A stretch of 64,000 nucleotides of DNA from Neobacillus sp. PS3-34 (GCF_030915465.1 NZ_CP133267.1:1897001-1961000), one strand, 5' to 3'; numbered from the stretch's first letter, positions 28,989 through 37,831 are shown. Notes: generated by a model from the letters alone, not told the origin. Numbers and translations are program-made.

Positions 28989-30467
28989 ATGTCAAATGAT
29001 GTTCTGCAACTGATTTCTATTGGCATCTACATGGCCGCCATGCTTTTGATCGGCTGGTATTCTTATCGAAAAACAAGCAATCTCACCGATTACATGCTTG
29101 GGGGACGCTCATTAGGTCCAGCGGTTACGGCTTTGAGTGCCGGCGCTGCCGATATGAGCGGATGGCTGTTGATGGGATTGCCTGGAGGAATTTATGTAAC
29201 AGGCTTAGCAGATGGATGGATTGCCATCGGTTTGACGCTCGGCGCTTATATCAACTGGAAAATGGTCGCTCCTCGTTTGAGGTCCTATACCCAGGTTGCG
29301 AACGATTCAATTACAATACCTAGCTATCTCGAAAATCGTTTCAAAGATGACACAAAGCTTTTGCGCATCGTTTCCGGTATTGTTATTCTTGTTTTCTTTA
29401 CCTTCTATGTTTCATCCGGACTAGTTTCAGGAGCTGTATTTTTTGAAAACTCCTTTGATGTTCATTATCTTACCGGACTTTATATTGTTGGCGGAGTAGT
29501 TGTTGCCTACACCCTATTTGGCGGATTCCTTGCCGTAAGCTACACGGACTTCATTCAGGGGCTGATGATGGTCATTGCGCTTTTGCTTGTACCGACATTG
29601 GCTATTTTTAAAACCGGCGGACCTGCAGAAACATTCGATACAATTCGTGCCATTGATCCAACCTTGCTGGACTTCTTTAAAGGAACCTCCTTTCTTGGCA
29701 TTGTTTCTGCAATGGCTTGGGGGCTCGGTTATTTTGGGCAGCCTCATATCATCGTCCGTTTTATGGCGATTACAACGATTAAAGAAACTAAAAGCGCGCG
29801 CCGTATTGGAATGGGCTGGATGATTTTCTCACTGATTGGTACGGTATTTACAGCTCTGATCGGAATTGCCTTCTTCCATCAAAACACACAGTATCACTTG
29901 AAGAATCCAGAAGCTGTTTTCATCGAAATGGGCCAAATTTTGTTCCATCCATTGGTGGCTGGCTTTGTCCTGGCAGCCGTTCTTGCAGCGATCATGAGTA
30001 CGGTTTCCTCCCAATTGATCGTTACATCAAGTGCCCTGATCGAGGACCTGTATAAAGTCGTTGTGAAAAAGAACGCCACCGATAAAGAACTTGTCTTCCT
30101 TGGGCGTATGGCAGTCTTGATTGTTGCACTTATTGCTGCAGCACTTGCTTTCAAGCAGAACAATACGATATTAAATCTAGTTGCGTACGCGTGGGCAGGA
30201 TTTGGCGCTTCCTTCGGTCCAATTGTTTTGTTAAGCCTATATTGGAAAAAGCTCACTAAATGGGGCGCCCTTTTTGGAATGATTGTCGGTGCCTTAACCG
30301 TCATCATCTGGAAGAATACAGACCTTGCCAAAACGATGTACGAAATCGTCCCTGGCTTTGCCTTCAACTTAATCGTCGCAGTGCTAGTAAGCTTGTTCAC
30401 ATACACAAAAAATGATTCAATCGAAAAAGACTTTGACGAAAGTGTACGATTACTAAAGCACGAATAA
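28989..30467 (+). CDS. putP: Sodium/proline symporter (PutP/OpuE family)
   Basis: Sodium-solute symporter with 13 predicted helices, importing proline as nutrient or osmoprotectant. Family signature GWLLMGLPGGIYVTGLAD, Na+ site region SAGAADMSG and SAMAWGLGYFGQPHIIVRF are all visible. 492 residues, intact; ATG at 28989 with AAAGGGGGA upstream. In B. subtilis the OpuE homologue neighbours gatCAB, as here in the wider sense. PutP and OpuE cannot be told apart from sequence by eye. Confidence 0.93.
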   Translation: MSNDVLQLISIGIYMAAMLLIGWYSYRKTSNLTDYMLGGRSLGPAVTALSAGAADMSGWLLMGLPGGIYVTGLADGWIAIGLTLGAYINWKMVAPRLRSYTQVANDSITIPSYLENRFKDDTKLLRIVSGIVILVFFTFYVSSGLVSGAVFFENSFDVHYLTGLYIVGGVVVAYTLFGGFLAVSYTDFIQGLMMVIALLLVPTLAIFKTGGPAETFDTIRAIDPTLLDFFKGTSFLGIVSAMAWGLGYFGQPHIIVRFMAITTIKETKSARRIGMGWMIFSLIGTVFTALIGIAFFHQNTQYHLKNPEAVFIEMGQILFHPLVAGFVLAAVLAAIMSTVSSQLIVTSSALIEDLYKVVVKKNATDKELVFLGRMAVLIVALIAAALAFKQNNTILNLVAYAWAGFGASFGPIVLLSLYWKKLTKWGALFGMIVGALTVIIWKNTDLAKTMYEIVPGFAFNLIVAVLVSLFTYTKNDSIEKDFDESVRLLKHE

Positions 30468-30477
30468 ATGAATGTCG

Positions 30478-30512
30478 AAAAGGCTGTGCATGAATTTGCA
30501 CAGCCCTTTTTA
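30478..30512 (+). terminator. Terminator of putP
   Basis: AAAAGGCTGTGCA / TGCACAGCCCTTTTT hairpin ten bases after the stop. Confidence 0.88.
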
Positions 30513-30548
30513 TGATTTTGAAGAACACATTTTTTTATTTACATACTA

Positions 30549-30579
30549 AAAGCATCGTTATGGCAACGATGCTTTTTTA
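30549..30579. terminator. Second terminator between convergent putP and Nudix gene
   Basis: AAAGCATCGTT-ATGGC-AACGATGCTTTTTT. T-run is stronger on the plus strand, but it is also the first hairpin after the Nudix stop. Confidence 0.75.
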
Positions 30580-30585
30580 GGCAGA

Positions 30586-31056
30586 TTAATATTGTTCCAG
30601 CAGATGTTCTTCGATTACTTCCAGGTTTCTCTTGTTCTCCGCATAGTGGATAATTTGTTCTTTGATGTTTGGATAAAGGATGATTTTATGTAATTCTGAC
30701 AGTCGCATCCATTTTACATCTGTCTGATTTTGGTCAGGTTTAATAGGGTTCTTTGGTACTGACCCCTCTTTTATTGTACACTCGAACATCAGGCCTAAAG
30801 AATGTGTCTCGCCATATCTGTAAGAGTTTAAATGCGGAGCATATTCGTAAACGAATGCCAACGGGCCCACTTCAACATCTACTGAAGCTTCTTCCCTTGC
30901 TTCCCTTTGAACCGCTTCAATAACCGCTTCACCGGGCTCCACACCACCAGCCGGTAAATTATAATGAAGCCCATTTTCATCATTAAATTCAATTAGAAGT
31001 ATTGAGTTGTTTTCGATTATTACTGCACCAGCTCTTACTCTTATGTGATACGACAT
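30586..31056 (-). CDS. Nudix hydrolase
   Basis: Pyrophosphohydrolase fold, 156 residues. The Nudix box is GGVEPGEAVIEAVQREAREE; the core REAREE is intact, but the Gly that usually follows two residues later is Ser. Substrate not predictable; family members clean up damaged or signalling nucleotides. ATG at 31056 has AAGGGGAA upstream. It precedes the alkyltransferase-like gene in reverse order and lies about 20 bases from it. Confidence 0.85.
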   Translation of the reverse strand: MSYHIRVRAGAVIIENNSILLIEFNDENGLHYNLPAGGVEPGEAVIEAVQREAREEASVDVEVGPLAFVYEYAPHLNSYRYGETHSLGLMFECTIKEGSVPKNPIKPDQNQTDVKWMRLSELHKIILYPNIKEQIIHYAENKRNLEVIEEHLLEQY

Positions 31057-31076
31057 TGGTATTCCCCTTCCCTAAT

Positions 31077-31397
31077 CTAAAACGTTGAATCATCAGGATG
31101 GTACTGGTACTTCTCCAAATTGATAGAAGCACGGCCGGTAAACTTGATGCCTTCACTTTCCAGCGACATCTTTTGAATAAAAAATGATTCATCCTCAGTT
31201 AAACCAATCTCACCCTTTGAATTGATTACCCGATGCCATGGAAGCTTATATTTTTGGCTCATCGAATGAAGGATGCGGACGACCTGCCTGGCTCCCTTCG
31301 GGCTTCCTGCCAGCCTGGCAATTTGCCCGTAGGTCATCACCTTTCCTGATGGTATATGCTGAATGACTCTAATAGCGCGTTCTGTAAATCGTTCCAA
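31077..31397 (-). CDS. Alkyltransferase-like protein (ATL, MGMT DNA-binding domain)
   Basis: About 106 residues matching the C-terminal domain of O6-alkylguanine-DNA alkyltransferase. The active-site motif is PWHRV in place of PCHRV, so the acceptor Cys is absent, as in ATL proteins, which flag O6-alkylguanine lesions for nucleotide excision repair. Other motifs are GKVMTYGQIARLAG and RQVVRILHSM. The frame opens upstream through the tRNA-like stretch, but a TTG at 31397 with AAAGGGG nine bases before fits family starts (ERFTERAIRVIQ). It is probably cotranscribed with the Nudix gene. Confidence 0.88.
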   Translation of the reverse strand: MERFTERAIRVIQHIPSGKVMTYGQIARLAGSPKGARQVVRILHSMSQKYKLPWHRVINSKGEIGLTEDESFFIQKMSLESEGIKFTGRASINLEKYQYHPDDSTF

Positions 31398-31456
31398 TGC
31401 TTCCAACCCCTTTTGAAAATAAAAGGGTCCCTTCGTATCCTGAAAGGACCTGTCAA

Positions 31457-31530
31457 TTAGGATGGCAGGAATTGAACCTGCAATCCATAGCACCCTATGT
31501 TAGTGCTTTGCCAAGCTGAGCTACATTCCG
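31457..31530 (-). tRNA. Degenerate tRNA-Pro-like gene (anticodon AGG), probably a pseudogene
   Basis: Minus strand starts CGGAATGTAGCTCAGCTTGG, very close to Bacillus tRNA-Pro. The T-arm is perfect (GCAGG-TTCAATT-CCTGC). The D-stem has one mismatch (GCTC/AAGC). The anticodon stem (CTAAC/GCTAT) and the acceptor stem (CGGAATG/CATCCTA) each have two mismatches. In the standard layout the loop ATAGGGT gives anticodon AGG. CCA is not encoded. Stem damage suggests a decayed copy. Confidence 0.5.
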
Positions 31531-31622
31531 TTTCGAGAAGTATTATACCATTTTCTGCTAGCGGTCATTACTCCTATTTCATAGCAATCTCCGACAAGTT
31601 TCAGCTTATTCCGTCAGCCCTG

Positions 31623-31648
31623 TTTTCAATCAAACGTTTGATTGAAAA
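31623..31648. promoter_or_regulatory. Perfect 26-bp palindrome, operator-like
   Basis: The half TTTTCAATCAAAC is followed by its exact reverse complement GTTTGATTGAAAA. The inner TCAAACGTTTGA resembles operators of TetR-family lipid regulators. It lies about 170 bases before the phosphatase start in an otherwise featureless gap (31531-31814). No regulator gene is next to it. Confidence 0.4.
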
Positions 31649-31814
31649 CTGCTCCGAGCCATATAAAATAAGGAGATTTTTCCCGGGAAATATAAAAAAA
31701 TTGTCGAGGAGATTTATACAAAATTCGGGGCATTCTCTTAACCTTGTATGCAGGAAATAATTTGTTAATGTCGTAAATACTTATTGTTGGGTTTAGTAGC
31801 TAGGAGGATTTTCA

Positions 31815-32425
31815 ATGGAATTATTATTGATCAGACATGGACAGTCAGAAGCAGATCTTTTAGGTGTTCATGAGGGCAAAGCAAATTTCCCCTTAACAGA
31901 ATTGGGAGAACATCAGGCAAAGCGGATGGCAACGTATGTAGGGGACTCCTTCCCGCCTGACTTAATTATAACGAGCCCTTTAAGCAGAGCGAAGAAAACA
32001 GCCCTGATTTTACAGAAATCAATCGGATGCAGACTGATTGAGGATGAAGATTTAAAGGAATATGATAACGGTGTTCTTGCAGCCTTTCAAAAGAAGCGGC
32101 ACTTTTACAATATCCCCTTCCTAAAAACGGCAGGCCATATCATGTCCCCATCCAGGAAGGGGAATCAGAACTGGAATTCCGTTTTCGTGCAGAGAGAGTA
32201 TTGAATAAGCTACTATCTGACTATCCTGGGTGTTCGAGAATTGCCGTCGTCTCTCATGGTGGTCTCATCTCCAATTTTTTAAAATCGTTTCTCAAACAGC
32301 CTAATACTAGCGAATTTGGATATTGGACTGGCGATACAGGCATGCATTTACTTGAAGTTAGGGACAGCCTCCGATTGCTGAAGTTTCTTAATAAGCAGGA
32401 GCATCTCCTATTTAAATTAAATTGA
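31815..32425 (+). CDS. Histidine phosphatase (phosphoglycerate mutase-like), frame broken
   Basis: Member of the GpmB/PhoE branch of the histidine phosphatase superfamily. Catalytic motif LLIRHGQSEAD at the N-terminus and the second His in VVSHGGLISNF. At 32081-32084 a G is missing (AGCC for AGGCC). With it the middle reads LAGLSKEAALLQYP and then GRPYHVPIQEGESELEF, giving about 203 residues. ATG at 31815 follows AGGAGGA. Substrate unknown. A fragment of the same gene, about 90 percent identical, lies at 37548-37831. Confidence 0.85.
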
Positions 32426-32500
32426 AAAAAAGTCAATAAGTTATTATTTTCAATTGTTTTACATTTATGGTATATCATAGTCTTCTTAGAGCATAAAAAA

Positions 32501-32554
32501 ATCCTTATAATTAGATGGAAGGTTTAAGTCCTGTCCAAATCCTAATTATAAGGA
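32501..32554. repeat. Inverted repeat in front of a transposase remnant
   Basis: CCTTATAATTAG and CTAATTATAAGG, 27 bases apart, immediately before the ATG of the remnant at 32561. Possibly part of a former insertion sequence end. Confidence 0.45.
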
Positions 32555-32560
32555 GATCCC

Positions 32561-32695
32561 ATGGACAAGAATAGCACAAAAACAGTATTTAAGAAATACC
32601 TTCATCCAATGGGATTGAGTCAAGCATTTGTGGGCGGAAATTTTCTCACCGTTTTATGTAAGCGCAATCGTGCATTTAGTTGGTTCTCTTGTTAG
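32561..32695 (+). pseudogene. N-terminal remnant resembling an IS4-type transposase
   Basis: A 44-codon frame starting MDKNSTKTVFKKYLHPMG with a good ribosome site (AAGGAGAT). The opening resembles IS4-family transposases of Bacillus, but the sequence degenerates after about 15 codons and stops. No catalytic residues remain. The identification is by eye and weak. Confidence 0.35.
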
Positions 32696-32731
32696 AATTT
32701 CACTGTTTTTTTTTGCGATGTAAAAGGGGGA

Positions 32732-32862
32732 GGTTGATTTCCGCTCTAGGCTCTCGATTTCCGGGGGTGGTCCGTGAGCCTCCTCAGCGCTCTTCGCGCC
32801 TGCGGGGTCTCACGTGATCCGCTGATCCCGCAGGAGTCTCGAGCCCTCCGCTCCAATCAACC
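32732..32862. repeat. 131-bp palindromic dispersed repeat of the Bacillus type
   Basis: Begins GGTTGATTTCCGCTC and ends CGCTCCAATCAACC, so the termini are inverted repeats. The GC-rich middle folds on itself (GTGAGCCTCCTCAGCGC, CTGCGGGGTCTCACG, CCCGCAGGAGTC). Elements with these termini are common between genes in Bacillus genomes. No coding capacity. Confidence 0.7.
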
Positions 32863-32929
32863 AGGTTCCTTAACCAACAGTCATCTTCAAAAAAGCTATT
32901 TTAAAATCCCTTTAAGTCCTCTTAACACT

Positions 32930-33105
32930 TCAAAACAGGGAGATTTGCTTTACCCTTTAAGTACTGAATGTTGTCTCTTGTCGCTTCACCAATTGCTTTT
33001 TTATCTTTTTTTTAACTGTTTGGCAAAAACACTCATCGTCCCTTCCGAACTCCCCATGGGACGCATTCCGTCTGTTTCGATTCCTTTTTCCCTCAACCAA
33101 ACATT
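32930..33105 (-). pseudogene. C-terminal remnant of a UPF0236/ISLre2-type transposase
   Basis: On the minus strand a short frame reads WLREKGIETDGMRPMGSSEG and then TMSVFAKQLKKR, followed in another frame by IGEATRDNIQYLKGKANLPV. These phrases resemble the C-terminal end of UPF0236 (ISLre2) transposases. The bulk of the gene is missing. Identified by eye. Confidence 0.45.
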
Positions 33106-33182
33106 CAGTCCTTCTCTTTACATTATTCCTGCAATAAAAGAAATAATATTGCTACAAGTAATTATTAGAGGAGGCAGTATGA

Positions 33183-33896
33183 ATGCAGGTATCTTTACTA
33201 ATCTATAGGCTTCTCCTTTCGTTTGTTGTCCTAATGCTACTAACAAGACTGATGGGTAGAAAAGAAATCTCCCAGCTGACTTTTTTTAACTTTGTTTCCG
33301 CTATTGCGATTGGCACAATCGGTGCCTCACTTGCCATTGATCCTTCCCTTAGTATACGAAACGGGATTATCGCACTTGTTGCCTGGACTCTTTTTACCAT
33401 TGCAACAGGCATGCTGGATATGAAATCAAAGACTGCCCGCTCTATTGTAGAAGGACAGCCAGTAACAGTTATTAAGAACGGTAAAATTATGGAGGAAGAA
33501 TTATATAAAGCACGCCTTGATATGAATGCTTTACGTACGCTCCTCCGTAAAAAGAATGTTTTTTCCCTGTCTGATGTTAATTATGCAATTTTTGAGACTG
33601 ACGGCACTTTATCCGTATTGAAAAAGGAAGAACAGCTTCCGGTAACAAAAAACGATTTGAATATTGGTAAGACAGCTCACACCGAATATCCTATTGCCAC
33701 TGCCCTCGTTTCCGATGGCCAAGTACTTGATGATAATTTAAGAAAGTTGAACCTCGACCGGGATTGGCTTAACCAGCAGTTAAAATCAGCGGGCGGCGGT
33801 TCACCGGAAAATGTATTTTACGCAGAAATTCAAAAAGACGGAACGCTATATATTGACCGGACGGATGATTCACCAAAACCAAAACAGCTTCATTAA
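33183..33896 (+). CDS. DUF421 membrane protein (YetF/YdfR family)
   Basis: 237 residues. Three N-terminal helices (LLLSFVVLMLLTRLMG, FFNFVSAIAIGTIGASL, IIALVAWTLFTIATGML) are followed by the soluble DUF421 domain with KNGKIMEEELYKARLDMNAL. The conserved RLMGRKEISQLTFFNF motif lies between helices. Family function is unknown, with spore membrane roles reported for some members. ATG at 33183 follows AGGAGG by eight bases; an overlapping ATG at 33179 is in another frame. Confidence 0.85.
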   Translation: MQVSLLIYRLLLSFVVLMLLTRLMGRKEISQLTFFNFVSAIAIGTIGASLAIDPSLSIRNGIIALVAWTLFTIATGMLDMKSKTARSIVEGQPVTVIKNGKIMEEELYKARLDMNALRTLLRKKNVFSLSDVNYAIFETDGTLSVLKKEEQLPVTKNDLNIGKTAHTEYPIATALVSDGQVLDDNLRKLNLDRDWLNQQLKSAGGGSPENVFYAEIQKDGTLYIDRTDDSPKPKQLH

Positions 33897-34805
33897 TGAG
33901 GCAAATACCGGTATTTACATCAAATAACTTTAATTCTGCTCTTATGATGAAGGATCATAACGTGAAAAACATCCACATTCAAATGACTTATCAGGATGTT
34001 ACTTTGCAAATGCTATATGACCTTTTTTTGAAGATGCATGATGGTGACTTTATCTCGATGGCTGGAAATGATATGCAGTAGCAGACGATACGAAAATACG
34101 AGCACTTGTTGAATAAATAAATAAATAAGGGTTGCCATATTAGCCGGGAATTAGTTCCGGCTTTTATAAGCCAATGCATAATTAAGAAAGGTTGTCTTTT
34201 ATATTGCCCATCATTTTGCAGTGGATTTTGCCTCTTCGGCGATGTCTTTTTCATTTTTTGCAATTTGCCCAAATGTATCGCCAGCAATTTTTTCAGAGTT
34301 GGGTTTGTAATAGTCTTTTGGTATATTTTAGCTTGTTTATTTCCCCTCCATGCGTACTCAAATGCTCAGCCATAAACCCCAAGGTCCGCTGTAGGTATGT
34401 TCATCACTGGTCCCCCTTTAGATTGTTATATGCCATATGTTTAAGAGGAAGTTAAGTTCTTAGTCCCATAATAATTAAAAATCCCTTAAGTCAATAGGCC
34501 GAGTATTTTCAAGTAGGGGTAATGATTTCCGATAATTTTTTCAGTTCCTATTCCTATATAAAAACGAGCTAAAAATATCCTTCTGCGGACAAAATTGACA
34601 TGTTTCTAGTAAAGGAATTTGGTAAAGGCCCATTTAGCAACAACCGCTTCTATAATGATGATGGTTTCAATGAATATCTATTGTTGTCTGTTTTTTAATT
34701 TTTTCTTTTAACTAGTGAACTCTGTTAGATTATTTTTCTAATTAAATTCTAACGTTTATCCCAAAACATTTAGGGTAGTTTTTTTATGAAAGGAGAGAGC
34801 TACCA
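33897..34805. other. Long gap with only degenerate fragments
   Basis: No gene I can support. A 61-codon plus-strand frame starts on the DUF421 stop (33896-34081), but its product matches nothing I know. On the minus strand, 34190-34410 has a ribosome site AAGGGGG and phrases MNIPTADLGVYG, MAEHLSTHGGEINKLK and GDTFGQIAKNEKDIAEEAK spread over different frames, as if a small gene had decayed. The rest is AT-rich and featureless. Confidence 0.35.
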
Positions 34806-35534
34806 ATGTGGAATGCTCCAATGTGGGGGGCAATATCAGGATCCGCAGTGCTTCTTGGTGCATTGTTGTCAATGTTTTTGTCTATCCCTAAAAAAATAAT
34901 TGGTTTAATCATGGCTTTTGGTACAGGTGTTTTAATTGGTGCCGCATCATATGAACTGCTCGGAGATGCAGTAAAAGATGGAGGTATTACACCAACAAGC
35001 ATCGGTTTTGTATCGGGTGCTATGGTTTTTACGATTTTTGATTATATAGTTTCAAAGAATGGGGCTTCTAAAAGAAAAAGGTCTGGGCAGAAAGCCACCG
35101 AAGGTGGAGGGATTGCAATCTTTATCGGTACCATAATGGATGCTATTCCTGAATCTATTATGATTGGAGCCAGCCTGCTAGAGCACCAATCTGTAAGTTT
35201 CCTTCTGGTTATTGCTATTTTTATAAGTAATATTCCGGAAGGTTTATCGAGTACAGTTGGAATGAAAATCAGCGGCTATTCAAACAAAAAGATTTCCCTT
35301 CTTTGGATCACAGTCCTTGCTATATCAACTTTGGCATCATGGGGAGGATATTTCATTTTAGATGGGGCTTCAGAAAACGTTATGTCTGGTATTGCTGCTT
35401 TTGCTGGTGGAGGTATTATTGCCATGGTCGCTTCGACTATGATGCCAGAAGCATATGAAGACAGTGGCCCTATGACAGGATTAATTGCTGCTCTTGGCCT
35501 CCTAGCTTCATTAATCTTGGATCATTTTTCCTAA
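34806..35534 (+). CDS. ZIP family metal transporter
   Basis: Divalent-metal transporter with about eight helices, 242 residues. Metal-binding residues are in helix 4, TIMDAIPESIMIGASL (family HxxPEG-type position, here DAIPES) and helix 5, ISNIPEGLSSTVGMK. The first His of the usual helix-4 motif is Asp here. The gene is probably ZupT-like; zinc, iron or manganese cannot be distinguished. ATG at 34806 follows AAAGGAGAG. No metal-regulator box is evident upstream. Confidence 0.85.
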   Translation: MWNAPMWGAISGSAVLLGALLSMFLSIPKKIIGLIMAFGTGVLIGAASYELLGDAVKDGGITPTSIGFVSGAMVFTIFDYIVSKNGASKRKRSGQKATEGGGIAIFIGTIMDAIPESIMIGASLLEHQSVSFLLVIAIFISNIPEGLSSTVGMKISGYSNKKISLLWITVLAISTLASWGGYFILDGASENVMSGIAAFAGGGIIAMVASTMMPEAYEDSGPMTGLIAALGLLASLILDHFS

Positions 35535-35679
35535 AATGCAAGAACACACAGTGCATCAGTTGTCAGGCTTTTACTGTTAGTAACGTGCTAAATATGTTTT
35601 TAAATGCGGTGTCGGGCTTTAATAAATATTTTCATTATATTAATAAATAAGTCGGAATTCATCAAAAGGTAGCGAATTA

Positions 35680-36129
35680 ATGCGTTATAGACAAAAAAGG
35701 ATGAAATATGAATCCAGAATACTCAGGGGTCTTGACTTCTTTAAACACAAGGGTCTTATGGATGTAATCAACGCAAAAGGCAGTGAAGTAGAGCTCTTTT
35801 CCATGTTTGAGAATTTCCCATTATCAAGAGCGCTTCCAATTATAGCTATTTTTCTTATTAGTACATTCTTTATTACATCCGCCGATTCAGCAACCTTTGT
35901 ACTTGGCATGCAGACAATAAACGGAGATTTAAATCCTTCCAACAAAATAAAACTTGTCCGGGGATTGATTCAATCTGGTACAGCAGCCATTCTGTTATGG
36001 ACAGGAGGGATGAAGGCCCTTCAAAGGGCATCTATAAAAGCAGCTTTTCCATTTACGATTGTCATGATATTAATCGTATTTTCACTTATTAAATCATTGA
36101 GGAAAGATAGATTTGTTACCGGGAAGTAA
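35680..36129 (+). pseudogene. C-terminal fragment of a BCCT (glycine betaine/choline) transporter
   Basis: About 130 residues homologous to the end of OpuD-type transporters: NFPLSRALPIIAIFLIS, FFITSADSATFVLGMQT and LVRGLIQSGTAAILLWTGG. Full members have about 510 residues with 12 helices; only the last three or four remain, so it cannot transport. The first 20 codons are not homologous, and no ribosome site is seen. Truncation by deletion is the simplest explanation. Confidence 0.8.
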
Positions 36130-36139
36130 TCTTTTTTAT

Positions 36140-36176
36140 CCCCCTTTTTAAAAAGGGGGACTTTCTTTTTGGACTG
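36140..36176 (+). terminator. Terminator after the BCCT fragment
   Basis: Perfect palindrome CCCCCTTTTTAAAAAGGGGG with a T-rich tail. It also overlaps the 3' end of the small lipoprotein gene on the other strand. Confidence 0.6.
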
Positions 36177-36270
36177 CAGTATTTTTACCTTGAGACACAT
36201 CTGCGTTTTTATCCTGACTGCAGGAAGTTAATAAAAAATGTGAACTTAGTAGTATTGCTGCTCTTTTCAT
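36148..36270 (-). CDS. Small lipoprotein (40 residues)
   Basis: Starts MKRAAILLSSHFLLTSCSQD: a positively charged end, a hydrophobic core and lipobox LLTSC, so it should be lipidated. Only about 24 residues follow the Cys. ATG at 36270 has ATGGAGG eight bases before. Its stop falls in the terminator palindrome. It could be a genuine small lipoprotein or the remaining N-terminus of a larger lipoprotein cut by rearrangement; the neighbouring BCCT fragment favours the latter. Confidence 0.5.
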   Translation of the reverse strand: MKRAAILLSSHFLLTSCSQDKNADVSQGKNTAVQKESPPF

Positions 36271-36531
36271 ATAAAATTCCTCCATTTTTTGTTTAATCTA
36301 CTCTATTTTTTACCTACCCTAGTTTAAACTTGATTAACGTTAAAGTTAGAAGAGATTTTATTGTACAAATTTAGAGGATTTCGCGAATTAGAAGGAAAAA
36401 AAATTAGATTGTTTTTAATATTAATCAGGGATTTATTAACCCAAATGGAAGATATGCTCCTTCCAATTATTTTTCTAATGTTACAAATGGGGTAACGGAA
36501 AAATATAATAATTATTTTGGAGGGAAGTTTG

Positions 36532-37252
36532 TTGGAAACCATTTCTTATATCGCTATAATTATTGGAATTTTGTCAGCGATTGTTATTCTTTTAGATGTT
36601 TTCATTAACCCACAGCAAATGAAAATCATGAATATCGTTTGGCCAATAAATGGCCTATATTTAGGACCCTTTGGAATTTGGGCATACTGGAAAATAGGAA
36701 GAGAAAAAAAGAAACAGCATTCGGGGGAAACCTCTAATGGTAAAAGTCATCATCACTCAGAGAGTAAACATGAAAGTAAAAAAAGAGGAAAAACCCTTTT
36801 GGCAAAGTGTTTTTGTTTCTACAAGCCACTGCTCCAGCGGCTGCACTCTTGGTGATAGCGTTGGAGTACCTATCGTGTTTTTCACAGGAATGACGATTCT
36901 TGGATCCACTCTATTTGCCCATTATACAGTTGAGTTTATTTTGGCTTATATTTTCGGCATATTCTTTCAGATGTTTTCAATTGTACCAATGAGTCGGAAA
37001 ATGGGGAAAAAAATGAGTTGGGGAGAAGGATTTTGGAGTGCCATTAAAGCAGATACTCTTTCCCTCATCGCTTTTGAAATAGGAATGTTTGGCTGGATGG
37101 CCATAGTAAACTTTTTCATCTTTAAAAAACCACCAGAGCCAAACACAATGACATTCTGGTTTATGATGCAGATTGCGATGATATTAGGTGCCCTCACGAG
37201 CTTTCCTGCGAATTGGTTTTTAGTCAAAAAAGGAATAAAACATGCAATGTAA
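36532..37252 (+). CDS. DUF4396 membrane protein, frame broken
   Basis: Two N-terminal helices (ISYIAIIIGILSAIVIL, IMNIVWPINGLYLGPFGIWAYW), a His-rich cytosolic linker (SHHHSESKHESKK), then a C-terminal domain with TSHCSSGCTLGDSVG and several helices, as in DUF4396 proteins. The A7 run at 36778-36784 has one A too many; with A6 the two halves join as ESKKEEKPFWQSVFVSTSHC. About 240 residues. TTG start at 36532 is eight bases after GGAGG. The Cys/His-rich features suggest metal handling, which is unproven. Confidence 0.8.
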
Positions 37253-37302
37253 CAAAAAAAGGATGCCTCCACTTTTTGAACACTTGGCGGCATTCTTTTT
37301 TC
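37253..37302 (+). terminator. Terminator of the DUF4396 gene
   Basis: AAAGGATGCCTCCA pairs with TGGCGGCATTCTTTTTT (two mismatches), directly after the stop. Confidence 0.6.
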
Positions 37303-37547
37303 AGGAAAGTTTTTTTCGTAAACTTTGTTATTAATAAAAACAAAAAAAGACAACCTTTCCGCTGGATATACGCGAGCCAAATCGGTAGCCAACTGCCACA
37401 AATATCTCCCCTGTCTTGCTTGCCTGTCAGGCCATAAAAGTTCTTTTTTTGTCCACTGATTGTTTCATTCCCAATGCATTTGTTAATAGAGCATTAGGAT
37501 ATGATATGGTAAAAGCTAAAACGACTCCGAAAGCAAACAGCAAAAAT

Positions 37548-37831
37548 GGCCGATATATCATGTCCCCATTCAGGATGGGGAATCAGAACTGGAGTTCCGT
37601 TTTCGTGCAGAGCGGGTATTGCATAAGCTTCTCTTTGACTATCCTGGGTATTCGAGAATTGCCGTCGTCTCTCATGGCGGTCTCATCTCCAATTTTTTAA
37701 AAGCGTTTCTCAAACAGCCTAATACTAGCGAATTTGGATATTGGACTGGCGATACAGGCATGCATTTACTTGAAGTTAGAGACAACCTAAGACTGCTGAA
37801 GTTTCTTAATAAACAGGATCATCTCCTATAG
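37548..37831 (+). pseudogene. Duplicated C-terminal fragment of the histidine phosphatase
   Basis: About 90 percent identical to the last 290 bases of the gene at 31815-32425, including VVSHGGLISNFLKAFLKQ and YWTGDTGMHLLEVRDNL. The N-terminal half with the catalytic RHG motif is missing, so it is inactive. The gap 37303-37547 contains no recognisable gene. Together the two copies bracket the plastic 32-37.8 kb segment. Confidence 0.85.

Noticed and set aside
32774..33208. 144-codon plus-strand frame before DUF421
   Set aside because: Covers the palindromic repeat and, on the other strand, a transposase remnant; low complexity and no homology.
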